Shown: positions 50,496-60,178, numbered from the stretch's first letter. The stretch: 64,000 nt of DNA from Bicyclus anynana (GCF_947172395.1 NC_069110.1:5710127-5774126); one strand, 5' to 3'. The notes: a model not told the origin generated them from the sequence alone. Made by a program: numbers and translations.

Positions 50496-51000
50496 TTAAT
50501 ATAAATCGACGCAACATGTTGACAGTTCCGTTGCGACCGCTTTAATACAAAATATTAATGGGTCGATATATACAGACAGATGACGCAAGGCTTATAAATG
50601 CGATCGCCTCAAGACACCTAATACTGGCAATTTTGTTTCAAATATTTAACCACGTTCCACGGCATATCAGCGACCAATGAGAGCTAATGAGTTCACAGTA
50701 TCATGTCACCGTCACAAACCAACGAGCTAACCACCTCATACCGATGTGAAGTACAAATCGCATTGCTTAATACAGTCGCCACATTGAAACTGATTTTATC
50801 TTTTGCTGCGGCGAATGGACCTTTTTAATCACTACGAACAAGTTTATCAACAAAAATTCCAATAAAATGTTGATCCTTTTGATACCTGGCGTTTTCAAAT
50901 TGTTTTTGAAATATTTATCGGCTTTCAGATGCATGAGTTTCTATTACGAAAATTGCATTCACTGACTTTAGGCGTAATCGAAAACAGATGACCTCCCGTT
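50496..51000. other. unassigned DNA, GC-richer at 50510-50800
   Basis: A relatively GC-rich, unassigned stretch precedes the tail at 51.1 kb and may be the body of the same dispersed element. No frame over 60 codons. Confidence 0.4.
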
Positions 51001-51116
51001 TGAAATCATTGTATATCTAGATCAATACAAGTCTAGTATTCTATTCCCATAGCATGTATAATGCCGATTCCGACGAATTGATAACCTCCTCCTTTTTTTG
51101 AAGTCGGTTAAAAATA
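51001..51116 (+). repeat. dispersed element end (GAAGTCGGTTAAAAAT)
   Basis: GATTCCGACGAATTGATAAC, CTCCTCCTTTTTTTGAAGTC and GGTTAAAAATAT form an end also seen at 58.74-58.79 kb and, as a MITE arm, at 62.02-62.06 kb. It is very common in lepidopteran intergenic DNA; its class is unresolved here. Confidence 0.6.
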
Positions 51117-51450
51117 TGTTTTAGATTTAGGTAGAAAGTATTATATACGATGATGTACAGCATTAGTGCCTCCCGTGACCGGAAGGCCGGCCTATATTTA
51201 GGTCAGAGAATCAGTATTGTCATTAAACGTGGTAAAACTGCCAACCTTCTGGGCACTTTACCAGTTGACATCGATTCTATGGTGCTAAGTTTTAGTTGGA
51301 ATTTAAATTTTAAATTTTAGTAGTATATAATTTGTATTCTACTTATTGCGTATAAAGAATAATTAATTTTTAATATATTATTGATGAATTTCATAGTAGA
51401 GTTCATTAAGGATTTACTTGATTTTTTTAAAAGAATATTTACCATATATA
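51117..51450. other. unassigned DNA
   Basis: No gene or repeat recognised. Confidence 0.4.
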
Positions 51451-51451
51451 T

Positions 51452-51496
51452 GATGGCGATAAGCATATACGATACTCGTATATGCTTATCGCCATC
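51452..51496. repeat. perfect 21-bp hairpin with 3-nt loop
   Basis: GATGGCGATAAGCATATACG with A (51452-51472) is the exact reverse complement of 51476-51496. The three-base loop is TAC. Flanks are AT-rich and do not extend the pairing. It may be a minimal foldback element, a microinversion or a cruciform site. Confidence 0.95.
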
Positions 51497-51604
51497 GAAA
51501 AGTAAAAAATTCATTCGTAGTTAGGTACTATTTTATTACAAAATCATCAAAACAGTTTTGTGTTATAAGAATATCTTAAGTCGAAGTTAATAAGCAAATA
51601 ATGA

Positions 51605-51716
51605 ATTTCTTAATGGCAAAAATGTTTAGATCAGCTTTCACATTCACACAGGAAGTAAAAAGTGCTTGTAAACAAAGCTTACTTGGAATAAACGAATCTG
51701 TATTTGAACTTTGAGA
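51605..51716 (+). repeat. LINE-J 3' end, internally deleted
   Basis: GATCAGCTTTCACATTCACA with CAGGAAGTAAAAA matches the 36.4-kb copy, then jumps to GTGCTTGTAAACAAAGCTTA, CTTGGAATAAACGAATCTG and GAACTTTGAG, the terminal tail. Confidence 0.7.
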
Positions 51717-52252
51717 TTTGTTTGCATTAATTTGACATAATCAAGTTCATAATCTTTACGCATATTTTAAAAACTTGTTTTTTTAATAATTGCTATTAAT
51801 CGTCGTAGAAAATAAATTGGATCATTAAATGTAACGGTGAAATTTTTATGTTTATCTAATATTAGTAATAAAGATGCGTTCAATGATCTTATAGAGGAAA
51901 AGAACCACTCAATCAAGTCAAACTTGTTATGCTATACTATACACAATGTCAACTTAATTTGGCGCGCCAGCCTCTATTCAATAGTAGCCTCTAGTATATT
52001 CAGATTGTAAAAGTTCAGATAATCTGATGTTTGGAGGTCGTGTGTTTTGAAATTTAATCCTCGCCGAGCTTTTTGTTGGTCGACTATCGATCAAATTGTA
52101 TCTATGCAACTAATATATTATCGTTGCATGTTGTAGATAAGCTATCACAAGCTTCATTTATTTAAAACCACCGAGGTGCAAATAAGATCTTGTCAAACAG
52201 GTGGGTATTTAGCGTTTTGATTAGTGTAAAGGATTTAAAAAATAAAATAGTT
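51717..52252. other. unassigned DNA
   Basis: No gene or repeat recognised. A GC-rich spot TTGGCGCGCCAGCC lies near 51958-51971. Confidence 0.4.
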
Positions 52253-52255
52253 TCA

Positions 52256-52580
52256 AAACTAAAAACACGCTTTTAGCACGCACTAAAAATTACAAATATT
52301 GGATTTAAGTTAAGTGACTATTTTTTTCGTATTCATGACAGCAAACCCTTTCATTTCATATCCATATTATGGGGTGGATTTCAAACAGCCAGTCCGCCAT
52401 ATTGGATTTGTTATGACGTTCCTTAGCAAGTCATGTAGGTATGGTTATCAGAATTCAGAGCGTGTGCAAAATTTCATCCTAATCGAAGACCGGGAAGTGG
52501 GTCAAATTAAGATTCCAAGATTTTATTTTCTTACATACATAGTTACAAGTGAAGCTATAAGCGTGTTAATAAAATATGGT
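52256..52580 (+). repeat. Rep-K copy 2
   Basis: AAAACACGCTTTTAGCACGC, ACTAAAAATTACAAATATTG, GCAAACCCTTTCATTTCATA, GGGTGGATTTCAAACAGCCA, CCGCCATATTGGATTTGTTA, AGAGCGTGTGCAAAATTTCA, CGGGAAGTGGGTCAAATTAA and CATAGTTACAAGTGAAGCTA with GCGTGTTAATAAAA. The 94-codon frame here is not maintained in copy 1. Confidence 0.78.
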
Positions 52581-53345
52581 GATGAATTAATGACATGAGC
52601 CACCACATAAACTCACATCTAAAAGTGATCGAAAAGTAATATCATATATTTATGTCTTTCGCTCGTGTGTTTAGATATGCGGAGTAGGTATGTTTTTCCG
52701 TATTATCATTTGTTTGTTTATTTAAAACTTTATGATACCTATACATAATAAAAATATATATTTAGGCGACATTAACGCGATGAGGCATATTGTATACCGG
52801 TTTTGTTTTGTCAACTTTTGTGGCGTGACCAGTGCTGTGTATATATTGTGTGGGAGTTTTGTGATATGCAGTTTATGATTAATTTGTTGTTAATGTAAAT
52901 TACTTATTATTTAACTAGCAGATGCCCATGACTCTATCCACTTAAAAACCTTTATAGAACTTTTAAAGGGGAATAATTCTGTCATAACTTTCCGTAGCTT
53001 TAACCGTCTATGTTTATGTACTTAATGGAAACTCTCAATATTCCCCGTTTTTGCCATTTTCAATGATGTTACGTTTGTAACATGATGTTATATAACCATA
53101 GGTTAAAAAAATTAAATTTTCTTCCAAAATTAACTGCGCACTTATGTGGCTCGAGAACAGAAATACAAAGATTTTATTTTTCAACTTTATGACCCTACCA
53201 TTAGTATGCATTACACACTAATTGTCAATGTTAACGCCAAAATAAGGCTAAATGCTGGTGCGGCCTTAGCCTTATATTTGTAATAATAAATATTCAATTT
53301 CTTTTAAATGATTTGAATTTGAATGTACAGCTCTTACAGTACTAT
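52581..53345. other. unassigned AT-rich DNA
   Basis: A reversed Rep-H/P-like end (AACTAGCAGATGCCCATGAC) lies at about 52914-52940. The rest is unassigned. Confidence 0.45.
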
Positions 53346-53349
53346 TAGT

Positions 53350-53570
53350 GTAAAGTATCTATCTATTATAAAGCTGAAATATATTATAAAGCTGAAGAGT
53401 TTGTTTGTTTCATTGAACGCGCTAATCTCAGGAACTACTGGTCCGATTTGAAAAATTCTTTCACTGTTAGATTGCCCATTTATCGAGGAAGGCTATGGGT
53501 TATATATTATCCCCGTATTCCTACGGGAACGGGAACCACGCGGGTGAAACCGCGCGGCGTCAGCTAGTAT
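53350..53570. repeat. Rep-H copy, near complete, forward
   Basis: TATTATAAAGCTGAAGAGTT (the end block is duplicated at 53370 and 53388), TTGAACGCGCTAATCTCAGG, AACTACTGGTCCGATTTGAA, AGATTGCCCATTTATCGAGG, CGTATTCCTACGGGAACGGG, ACCACGCGGGTGAAACCGCG and CGGCGTCAGCTAGTA. It is the cleanest Rep-H copy. Confidence 0.82.
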
Positions 53571-53641
53571 CTTTATATAAAGTTAGTCTTTATAAAATAG
53601 TAACGGACACTCCGCTTCGATGATAATTGATACTAATAAAT

Positions 53642-53689
53642 AAAAAGGTATTGAAAAAGGAAACGGTTTTCTTTCTCAATACCTTTTTG
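53642..53689. repeat. imperfect hairpin, about 21-bp arms
   Basis: AAAAAGGTATTG (53642-53653) pairs exactly with CAATACCTTTTT (53677-53688), and the A/G-rich and T/C-rich inner sides extend the stem with mismatches. Confidence 0.7.
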
Positions 53690-53766
53690 TGATCCTGCAA
53701 AAAATTAAAAGATCTTGAAGAAAGTCGGGATCTCATTTATGTTTACTGTCAGATATTCGAAATTTA

Positions 53767-53798
53767 AACACACATACACACACACACACACACACACA
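53767..53798 (+). repeat. (CA)n microsatellite
   Basis: About 14 CA units with one interruption, followed by TATATATTATAT. Confidence 0.95.
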
Positions 53799-54880
53799 TA
53801 TATATTATATTCTATCTATTAATTTATTTATTTTATACTTATCTCATGACTTGTCATATGTATTTCTGAAGTTCAATTTGCGAGCTAAGATTTCCCATAC
53901 ATTTTTTTATCGAAAGAGTGCTTGGGCCGACTTAATCTGATAAACAAAATATAATAAAAGTAATTAGAAAGTAGATAAACTTGTGAGAATCACAAACAAT
54001 AAGACTCGTTAAAATTAATGTCTTTTTGTCATGCATAGTAGGTACTGTAGCAGTTTAGTATCAAATCAAATCAAACCTTTTTCAGTTAAGTAGAACTTTT
54101 GTTCATTTTGAATCATCATGATACACTTCCTATTTAAAAAAAGGACATAAAGACGCAAACTTGATATTAAAGTAATAAGCTGTTTTTCGTTAATTTTATT
54201 TATACTGATTTTGATGAAAAGCGTCAACATGTTTATCAAAATTAAAATCGCCGTATATCGCAAACAACATATAAACTTTAACAAAATATTTTTAGCAGCA
54301 GCGCCCGCGACCTTGCGTTAAAAAACCCCTTCGAATTTTAAAACACGCTACCGAATCCCTCTGCTTATTTAAAATTTCTGGATTTAAAAATGTATGTATA
54401 TAATACTATACATATATCGGGGCATGGACTATATTCTACTTCTTCGCAGGCTATAGTGGAGGCAGAGTGCCCCTGTTAAGCGTACCGGTCTCCCGCCATA
54501 TTGGACGCAATGTTATTGGACAAGAGTCACGTGATCAACCTTTTACAGTCTTATCTTATTTATTCAAACAGCAAATAATTAAATCCCAATTACATGAAAA
54601 CTTGATTCTAATATTATCACAATAATTAACGTAGATTTTGCTAACTGTTCAAATAGCTCACTTGGCGACACATACACTTTTAAATACGACTAGAAGCTCC
54701 AGACATTAGACCGTTTAACCAAACATAGAAACAAACTCTTCTGCTTCAATATTTGTATATACGGAATACGGATACTTATATCCTTGCGATAACGAGCACT
54801 ATATAACAGTACGTAAACTCTGATATATGTTTCCCATATCCTGAACGGTAAAAGTATTACCAAAGGCAGACCACCTTGCC
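53799..54880. other. unassigned DNA
   Basis: AT-rich to 54300, then GC-richer around 54420-54560 (AAGCGTACCGGTCTCCCGCC, CAAGAGTCACGTGATCAACC). CCGCCATATTGG also appears in Rep-K, so part of this may be repeat-derived. No gene recognised. Confidence 0.4.
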
Positions 54881-55061
54881 GGTGTTACAAACGTAACGCT
54901 TATACGAGTGTGTATTGCGTAAGCAATGCGTTTGTGCTATTCTGTTCTATAAAAGTTGATCGCGGACTGTCGCAAGCGACGCCGGAGACTTTTCTTTCAC
55001 TAAGGCACCTCGCGCACTGTGCGACCACAATCGCGGTAATAACACGTTTTATAAGAATTTT

Positions 55062-55362
55062 AATTTCAATCAAAATCAAAAATCATTTGTTTCAAGTAGA
55101 CTCAGTTTACAAGCACTTTTAGACACGTCAGTTGACTATTTGTAAAGATTCTACCACTAGTTCAGAAGGTAGTTTCTGTCCGTTTCTTCGGCAAGAAACT
55201 CAACAGTTGCTGTATTATAATTTACAACTGATGACTACATTACAATTTCATAAAGTTTTACTTCCTGTGTGAAGGTGGCATCTGATCCAATGGCCTCCAA
55301 GCGCCTTTATCTTTAAGGAACTCATCAATGGTGTAGTAACCTCGACTAAGTAAATGTTTGGG
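55062..55362 (-). repeat. LINE-J 3' end, minus strand
   Basis: The minus strand includes GAGGTTACTACACCATTGAT with GAGTTCCTTAAAGATAAAGG, GCCACCTTCACACAGGAAGT, CAACTGTTGAGTTTCTTGCC and ACAGAAACTACCTTCTGAAC, then the GCTTGTAAACTGAGTCTACT tail. It is the same 3' end as at 36.3-36.7 kb. The ORF portion is short and disrupted. Confidence 0.8.
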
Positions 55363-55607
55363 GATGCCAATAAGAAAATGTCTCTAACAACAAAGTTAGA
55401 TGGTAATAAGCGATGTCACATCTCTGTAACTTTACAGAATGACACCTTAAATGAAGGGAAAAAAGACTAAATATTAACCAATGGCGGCGGAGTAGTGTCA
55501 GTCCATTTGCGCTCCTATTGTTGACTTTTGTCAATTTCTCTTCACTAGTTACGCCGTTTGGTCGCATTTTAGGCATACTAACGTTGGATTATATTAATCA
55601 CCTAATA

Positions 55608-55694
55608 TCATCATTAACAACCCATGGTCGACTCACTGTAGAGCACGAGTCTCCTCTCAGAATGAGAGGGGTTGGGCTAATGGTCCACCACAAA
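55608..55694 (-). repeat. SINE-A 3' end fragment
   Basis: Minus strand: GGACCATTAGCCCAACC, the hairpin CCTCTCATTCTGAGAGG, GACTCGTGCTCTACAGTGAG and ATGGGTTGTTAATGATGATA. A 5'-truncated insertion. Confidence 0.85.
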
Positions 55695-55696
55695 CA

Positions 55697-55982
55697 CAAA
55701 AGTTCGTGTGGATGTATGTTACTACTTAACCGATTTGGATTAAAATGAAATTAGATAACGCCCTGGATTAACACATAGTCCCGAAAAAACCTTGGTTTTC
55801 CGAGATTCTCGAAAAGCTGATGATATTATGAATGGTACTCTTTCACGCCGCGACTATTGAACCGAATCACTTGAAAATTGGAATGGAGATAGATTATAAC
55901 CTGAATTAACACACCCTAATTTTATCCCAGAAATATTAAATTAAATACTATACTTCATTTCGCGGGTAACGCAGCTAGTACA
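55697..55982. repeat. Rep-P/H copy, forward
   Basis: AAAAGTTCGTGTGGATGTAT, CTTAACCGATTTGGATTAAA, GCCCTGGATTAACACATAGT, CCGAGATTCTCGAAAAGCTG, then a second round TTTCACGCCGCGACTATTGA, AATGGAGATAGATTATAACC and a CGCGGGTAACGCAGCTAGTA end. Like 9.84-10.31 kb it contains two iterations. Confidence 0.65.
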
Positions 55983-56189
55983 ATATTCATGTTGGGACAA
56001 ATAAATAAACCAAGTCAAAGCATAATACGACAACGTAACTAAATTAGAGAAACTGTTTTGTGACTTCTTCTTTCATTTGAACCATAAAAGCTCCGATTTC
56101 CTTTTGGAATTGAATGACATTGGCTGACAAAAGTAAACAAGTCACCTGTATGTGAAAGTTAAATGATTACAGTTTTCTATGGTGCCATC

Positions 56190-56588
56190 TCCTGTCTTGA
56201 TAGTCTATTGGTTTACATATGAAGTTTTGGATCACGAGGTCGAGGGTTCAAATCCTGGCCGGGCTTTATTGCTTTATTTCTTCTAAGAAGATTTTAGTTG
56301 AAATTCTTAGCCAGGTGTTGGGATTTTGGTGGTATTACAACCCGTGCTTTGGAGAGCACGTTAAGCCGACCGTCCTGACCATCATCATTAACATCTGAAA
56401 GTGGTCTTTAATAAATTAAACATTATCACCCTAAGCCCGCCAGCCCGCGTTGGATCAGCGTGGTGATTCTAAGCTCTATATCCCTAGATCTCTAGATAAC
56501 TAAAGTAAGGAGGCCTGGCTTTAAAATTTGAAGCAGCAGCCTAGTTCTGTAAGACATGCAATTAGGTTGATATTGATAATGATGATAT
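56190..56588 (+). repeat. SINE-D, full-length reference copy
   Basis: The head CTTGATAGTCTATTGGTTTA (box A-like) and ACGAGGTCGAGGGTTCAAAT with CCTGGCCGGGC (box B) are tRNA-derived. The body includes GTGTTGGGATTTTGGTGGTA, GAGAGCACGTTAAGCCGACC, CCCGCCAGCCCGCGTTGGAT and CAGCGTGGTGATTCTAAGCT. The tail GGTTGATATTGATAATGATG is GAT-rich. At about 400 bp it is the longest SINE here. Confidence 0.75.
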
Positions 56589-56605
56589 AATATAAGCGTA
56601 ACAAT

Positions 56606-56830
56606 TCTTTTCTTTTATTCTTTACAAGTTAGCCCTTGACTACAATCTCACCTGATGGTAAGTGATGATGCAATGTAAGATAGAAGCGGGCTAACTTGTT
56701 AGGAGGTGGATGGAAAATCCACACCCTTTCAGTTTCTACACGACAACGTACCAGAACGCTAAATCGCTTGGCGGTACGTCTTTGATGGTAGGGTGGTAAC
56801 TAGCCACGGCCGAAGCCTCTCACCAGCCAA
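56606..56830 (-). repeat. SINE-B 3' two thirds, minus strand
   Basis: TTATTCTTTACAAGTTAGCC, CTTGACTACAATCTCACCTG, ATGGTAAGTGATGATGCAAT, CGGGCTAACTTGTTAGGAGG, CTACACGACAACGTACCAGA, AATCGCTTGGCGGTACGTCT and TAGCCACGGCCGAAGCCTCT with CACCAGCC. The head is missing. Confidence 0.88.
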
Positions 56831-56934
56831 AGAAGACATTAGACTGTGATCGATGTGAGTATAACCACAAATTCCTATGCTGCTGCTGATATCATCAGTT
56901 TGTCAAGCACCTCATATATGCATGAACGCAATGC

Positions 56935-57021
56935 ATACGCTCAGGATTCATAAGGTACCTGTATTGGAGGAGGTCCTGCAGTGGACGTCCATCGGCTGAT
57001 ATGATGATGATGATGATGATA
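56935..57021 (+). repeat. LINE-R 3' terminus with (GAT)n tail
   Basis: GAGGAGGTCCTGCAGTGGAC and GTCCATCGGCTGATATGATG, then seven more GAT units, match the C-terminus and tail of the LINE-R ORF read on its own strand (compare 58049-58110 reversed). Only the last 40-80 bp remain. Confidence 0.7.
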
Positions 57022-57108
57022 ATTGGAGGAGGAATTTTCCATTTTGAACAATTTACACCTATAGCCAAAACCCTAGTTAAAAGCTTTGTGCACGCCACTG
57101 TAGGTAAG
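57022..57108 (+). mobile_element. MITE-9-like right end
   Basis: GGAGGAGGAATTTTCCATTT, AAAACCCTAGTTAAAAGCTT and TGTGCACGCCACTG align with the right part of 35458-35608. The left end is missing, replaced by LINE-R tail. Confidence 0.45.
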
Positions 57109-57584
57109 TAAAATATATCTCCGAGGCTGGAGCTCATGTGCCACTGGCCACTAGCGTACTCACTTGCCTAATAAAATAATAGGCATACTTGAAGTATTGA
57201 AATCCGGTAATTATGGGAATTCAGTCAATCGTTTTTAAAAAAAACAAATAATACTTATCTATGCCTAAACACACAAATATACGCTTTCTCCATGTTCCAT
57301 TTATGTCCCACTCGTAACGTTTAGCCACGACTGCACCCAGTGGATTACGTTTTAGTGGAAAATAACAGCAGTCAACCATATTATATTACCATAAGAAGGC
57401 TTCCGCCCTACAATCGCTTGAAATTGCGTAAACCTGACTCAAATCAAATGTAGGTAAACCTGAAATACCTTTTAGTTCAAATGTAAATCAAGAACAATCG
57501 CTTATTGGTAAACCAATATACCTAGTTGGCATTAAGTAGGTACATAATGATAACTCAGATCAGACTCAGGAAGCGCAAAAAACA
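57109..57584. other. unassigned DNA
   Basis: No gene or repeat recognised. Confidence 0.45.
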
Positions 57585-57726
57585 AAATTAATTTATTTCA
57601 AGTAGGCTCAGTTTACAAGCATTTTTGAAACTTCAGTTGACTATTTCTAAAGATTCTACCGCCGGTTCGGAAGGCAGGTTCTGCTGAGAGCCGGCAAGAA
57701 ACCCAACAGTTGCTGTTTTTTTTAAA
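57585..57726 (-). repeat. LINE-J 3' end, minus strand
   Basis: Minus strand: CAACTGTTGGGTTTCTTGCC, GGCTCTCAGCAGAACCTGCC, TTCCGAACCGGCGGTAGAAT, CTTTAGAAATAGTCAACTGA and GCTTGTAAACTGAGCCTACT with TGAAATAAAT. It is the 3' UTR of LINE-J. Confidence 0.8.
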
Positions 57727-58046
57727 GTTGCTGAAACGGTAGTCTCAAATTATTTATCATGACATAACCATGTAGATTATTGAGTCAACCATTATTGTTC
57801 CGATCATAGAGCATAGAAAACGCGAAAGCTAACGTTCCGATAGTCGTTTTAGTCAACGATCTCAATATGAAAAGCAAAGCAACACTGTGAATAGTAAAGA
57901 ATGCTTATAAATTTAACAATAACCATACCCATTGGATCGAAATACAGCAATAAGATGCAGAAATAAGCTTGGCGTGTCTTCGAACAAGCTTTACCCCTAT
58001 GCTATGAACGACACTTCAGCAACTAGAGCTATAATAACTTTAACGA
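57727..58046. other. unassigned DNA
   Basis: No gene or repeat recognised. Confidence 0.4.
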
Positions 58047-58440
58047 ATCATCATCATCATCATCATCATCATATCAGCCGATGGACGTCCACTGCATGAC
58101 ATAGGCCTTTTGTAGGGACTTCCAAACATCACGATACTGAGCCACCTGCATCCAGCGAATCCCTGCGACTCGCTTGATGTCGTCAGTCTGCCTGGTGGAG
58201 GGTCGGCCAACACTGCGCTTACTAGTGCGGGGTCACCATTCCAGCACTTTGGGACCCCAACGTCCATCGGCTCTTCGAACTATATGCCCCGCCCATTGCC
58301 ACTTCAGCTTCGCAACTCGTTGAGCTATGTCGGTGACTTTGGTTCTTCTGCGGATCTCCTCATTTCTGATTCGATCACGCAGAGATACTCCTAACATTGC
58401 TCGTTCCATCGCCCGCTGTGTGACTCTGAGCCTTCTTTAA
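58047..58440 (-). pseudogene. LINE-R (RTE-like) ORF C-terminus and tail
   Basis: The minus-strand frame from about 58436 encodes QRAMERAMLGVSLRDRIRNE, then a TKVTDIAQRVAKLKWQWAGH segment, RRADGRWGPKVLEW, a TGA stop, then RRPSTRQTDDIKRV-like residues and RWMQVAQYRDVWKSLQKAYV to a TGA after TSIG. These are hallmark blocks of the region after the reverse transcriptase domain in insect RTE-type ORFs. The (ATG/GAT)n repeat at 58047-58072 is the 3' tail. One in-frame stop interrupts an otherwise open frame of about 120 codons, so the copy is young but dead and 5'-truncated. Confidence 0.88.
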
Positions 58441-58575
58441 CAAATAATAGCCATGAACTAACATGAATTTGTAAAAATAAGCTAAAGTAATTATTTAAAA
58501 AAAACGCACTGGAACTTTCTACCTCTCAAAGTACTCGTAATCATGATCGAAACTATTTCGAGCCACTCGCCATCC

Positions 58576-58693
58576 AATAAGTTCACGTGCCAGCAGCGCT
58601 AAGTATCTGCATGACATCATGCAGATCGCGACGAACACACGATCAGTTTAGTCGGATGTCCTGCCGTTAGTGCTGCAGGGACATGACTTATTT
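58576..58693. mobile_element. MITE-6 copy, 118 bp
   Basis: The left end AATAAGTTCACGTGCCAGCA with GCGCTA and the reversed right end AATAAGTCATGTCCCTGCAG with CACTA are inverted repeats of about 25 bp. The core GCATGACATCATGC and GATCGCGACGAACACACGAT also occurs in the copy at 63.0-63.27 kb. Confidence 0.65.
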
Positions 58694-58734
58694 GATGATG
58701 ATGCATATAGTAGCCTACCTTACATACCTGTCAC

Positions 58735-58792
58735 AAAAAAATATACCGGTCAACTTGAGAACCTCCTTCTTTTTGAAGTCGGTTAAAAATAG
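58735..58792 (+). repeat. dispersed element end (GAAGTCGGTTAAAAAT)
   Basis: ATACCGGTCAACTTGAGAAC, CTCCTTCTTTTTGAAGTCGG and TTAAAAATAG, the same end as at 51.06-51.12 kb. Confidence 0.6.
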
Positions 58793-58854
58793 CACGGGCT
58801 GACACTCTTTCATCTCATTTATCACATTACATTTTTTAAAGAGATAAAGTTAGT

Positions 58855-59012
58855 GGTCATGTAAGGAATAATATCTGGATCTAATGAATCGATTTTGAAA
58901 AATCTTTTACCGCTAGAAAGCCACAATAATTGTGAGTGCAATAGGCTTTATTTTATCCCCTTATTCACACAGAGACGCGGGTAAAACCGCGTGGCAACAG
59001 CTAGTCTCTTAT
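58855..59012. repeat. Rep-H-like copy, forward
   Basis: GGAATAATATCTGGATCTAA, CTTTTACCGCTAGAAAGCCA, TTTTATCCCCTTATTCACAC and GACGCGGGTAAAACCGCGTG with GCAACAGCTAGT. Same subtype as 30.85-31.0 kb. Confidence 0.65.
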
Positions 59013-60080
59013 AAAAGAACGACGATCTAGTCAGCAAAAGCTCTTAAACCAAAATAATTAATTTATGCCTAATTTATAAACTATTAACTTTTTTACTTAA
59101 ACCTACATTATGCGTGATTTAAAATACCAATAGGTACATGCAAAGTCACTTAATATTAATTATCTTTCGTTATACATAGTTGATTGCAAAATTGTTTCCT
59201 TTAAATACCTATTTATTTCGTAACAAGTGTGAAGAATTTATTGCCAATAAAAAAAGGCAATTTATAATCTAGTTTCTAGAAATATACCTACAATAGAAAG
59301 TTATTTATTTTCAAATTGTATGAGGCTACAGTTATTAATGATTATTTATAGTATGTTCTGTTCCGGAAATAATGCATACCCAGTTTTGTGTTCGTAGAAT
59401 TCCGTGATAGGTACGAGTAGGTATAATTAAATTATTGTCCCCATCTTACCTTTTACCTTTCCTAACCTATCCTTTCTTTTCCTAATCTAACCTAAACCTT
59501 TTCCGATTAAGATGTTATTGATAATCCGGGTACCTTTTAAAATGAAGAAATTCTATACCTAAGTATTTCGTTATTTCAAGAACAGTTTAGTAAGTCAGGT
59601 GTACGTAACATTTCAAACAACTTTCTGCACCGGCTTACCCAAGAGTTGTGTTGGGTGAGCGAAGACAATAGACATACTATTATATTACAATAATATATCT
59701 ATTACTTACCGTTATCTAATAAACATCTGAGCTAAACGTTCACCTAATATGCATGATTTAAGAGAACATAATTCTATATGCATACGTTAACTTTAATTAC
59801 ATATACCTAACTCGTTATTTAATATAAATAACATCGAAAGGTTAACGAGAATTCTCTATTTAAAGGCATTAGTGGCGAGTTAGTCGCTAATATCGATTGA
59901 TACAATATAAACATGTGTAGGTATACTGTAAGTGAATTACATAGATACCTAATCGTATATCCTTGTCTTGGCCAACGTCCTTGATACAGATACGTACGAG
60001 TTTGTAATGGTCTCAGAGGCTGCAGTGGCCACACCGACGTCTTTTTATAAATGCTGGAATACAGTCTCGTCCACGTTCCT
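59013..60080. other. unassigned AT-rich DNA
   Basis: No repeat family or exon is recognised. A pyrimidine-rich run (CTTACCTTTTACCTTTCCTA) lies at 59448-59500. The 101-codon minus-strand frame at 59819-60124 uses a non-ATG start and is not supported. Confidence 0.45.
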
Positions 60081-60082
60081 AC

Positions 60083-60178
60083 CATAGGTATGCTCGCGCA
60101 TTGTAGTCCACTCTGAAGTTGCAAAGTCTCTACTGAAGTCTAACTGCGCAGGTAGATTTCTCTCTGGAGTGTTTTATA
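60083..60178 (-). promoter_or_regulatory. candidate minus-strand TATA/Inr promoter and first exon
   Basis: On the minus strand TATAAAAC (60178-60171) is followed by CGCAGTTAGA, whose CAGT fits the arthropod initiator; its A is at 60145, 33 bp after the first T of the TATA box, the usual spacing. Downstream, ACAATGCGC gives an ATG at 60101-60099 with A at -3. After six full codons (MREHTY) the frame reaches ATG|GTAGGA, a possible splice donor at 60082. Such tiny first coding exons are typical of insect secreted and cuticle genes, but no second exon was identified to the left. Confidence 0.3.

Noticed and set aside
51958..51971. TTGGCGCGCCAGCC as a GC-rich regulatory site
   Set aside because: A single short palindrome (GGCGCGCC) without other supporting motifs.
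54490..54540. CArG/YY1 and CLEAR-type sites (CCGCCATATTGG, GTCACGTGAT)
   Set aside because: CCGCCATATTGG also occurs inside Rep-K copies, so it is probably repeat-derived; CACGTG occurs in several repeats here and is not specific.
54914..54955. Promoter from the palindrome ATTGCGTAAGCAAT plus TATAAAAG
   Set aside because: The motifs are attractive and the next 80 bp are GC-richer, but no initiator lies at the expected distance and no first exon or donor follows. The region runs into a reversed LINE-J tail.
59819..60124. 101-codon minus-strand frame as a gene
   Set aside because: It begins at a non-ATG codon and shows no family resemblance. Only the promoter-like layout upstream was kept, as a weak candidate.
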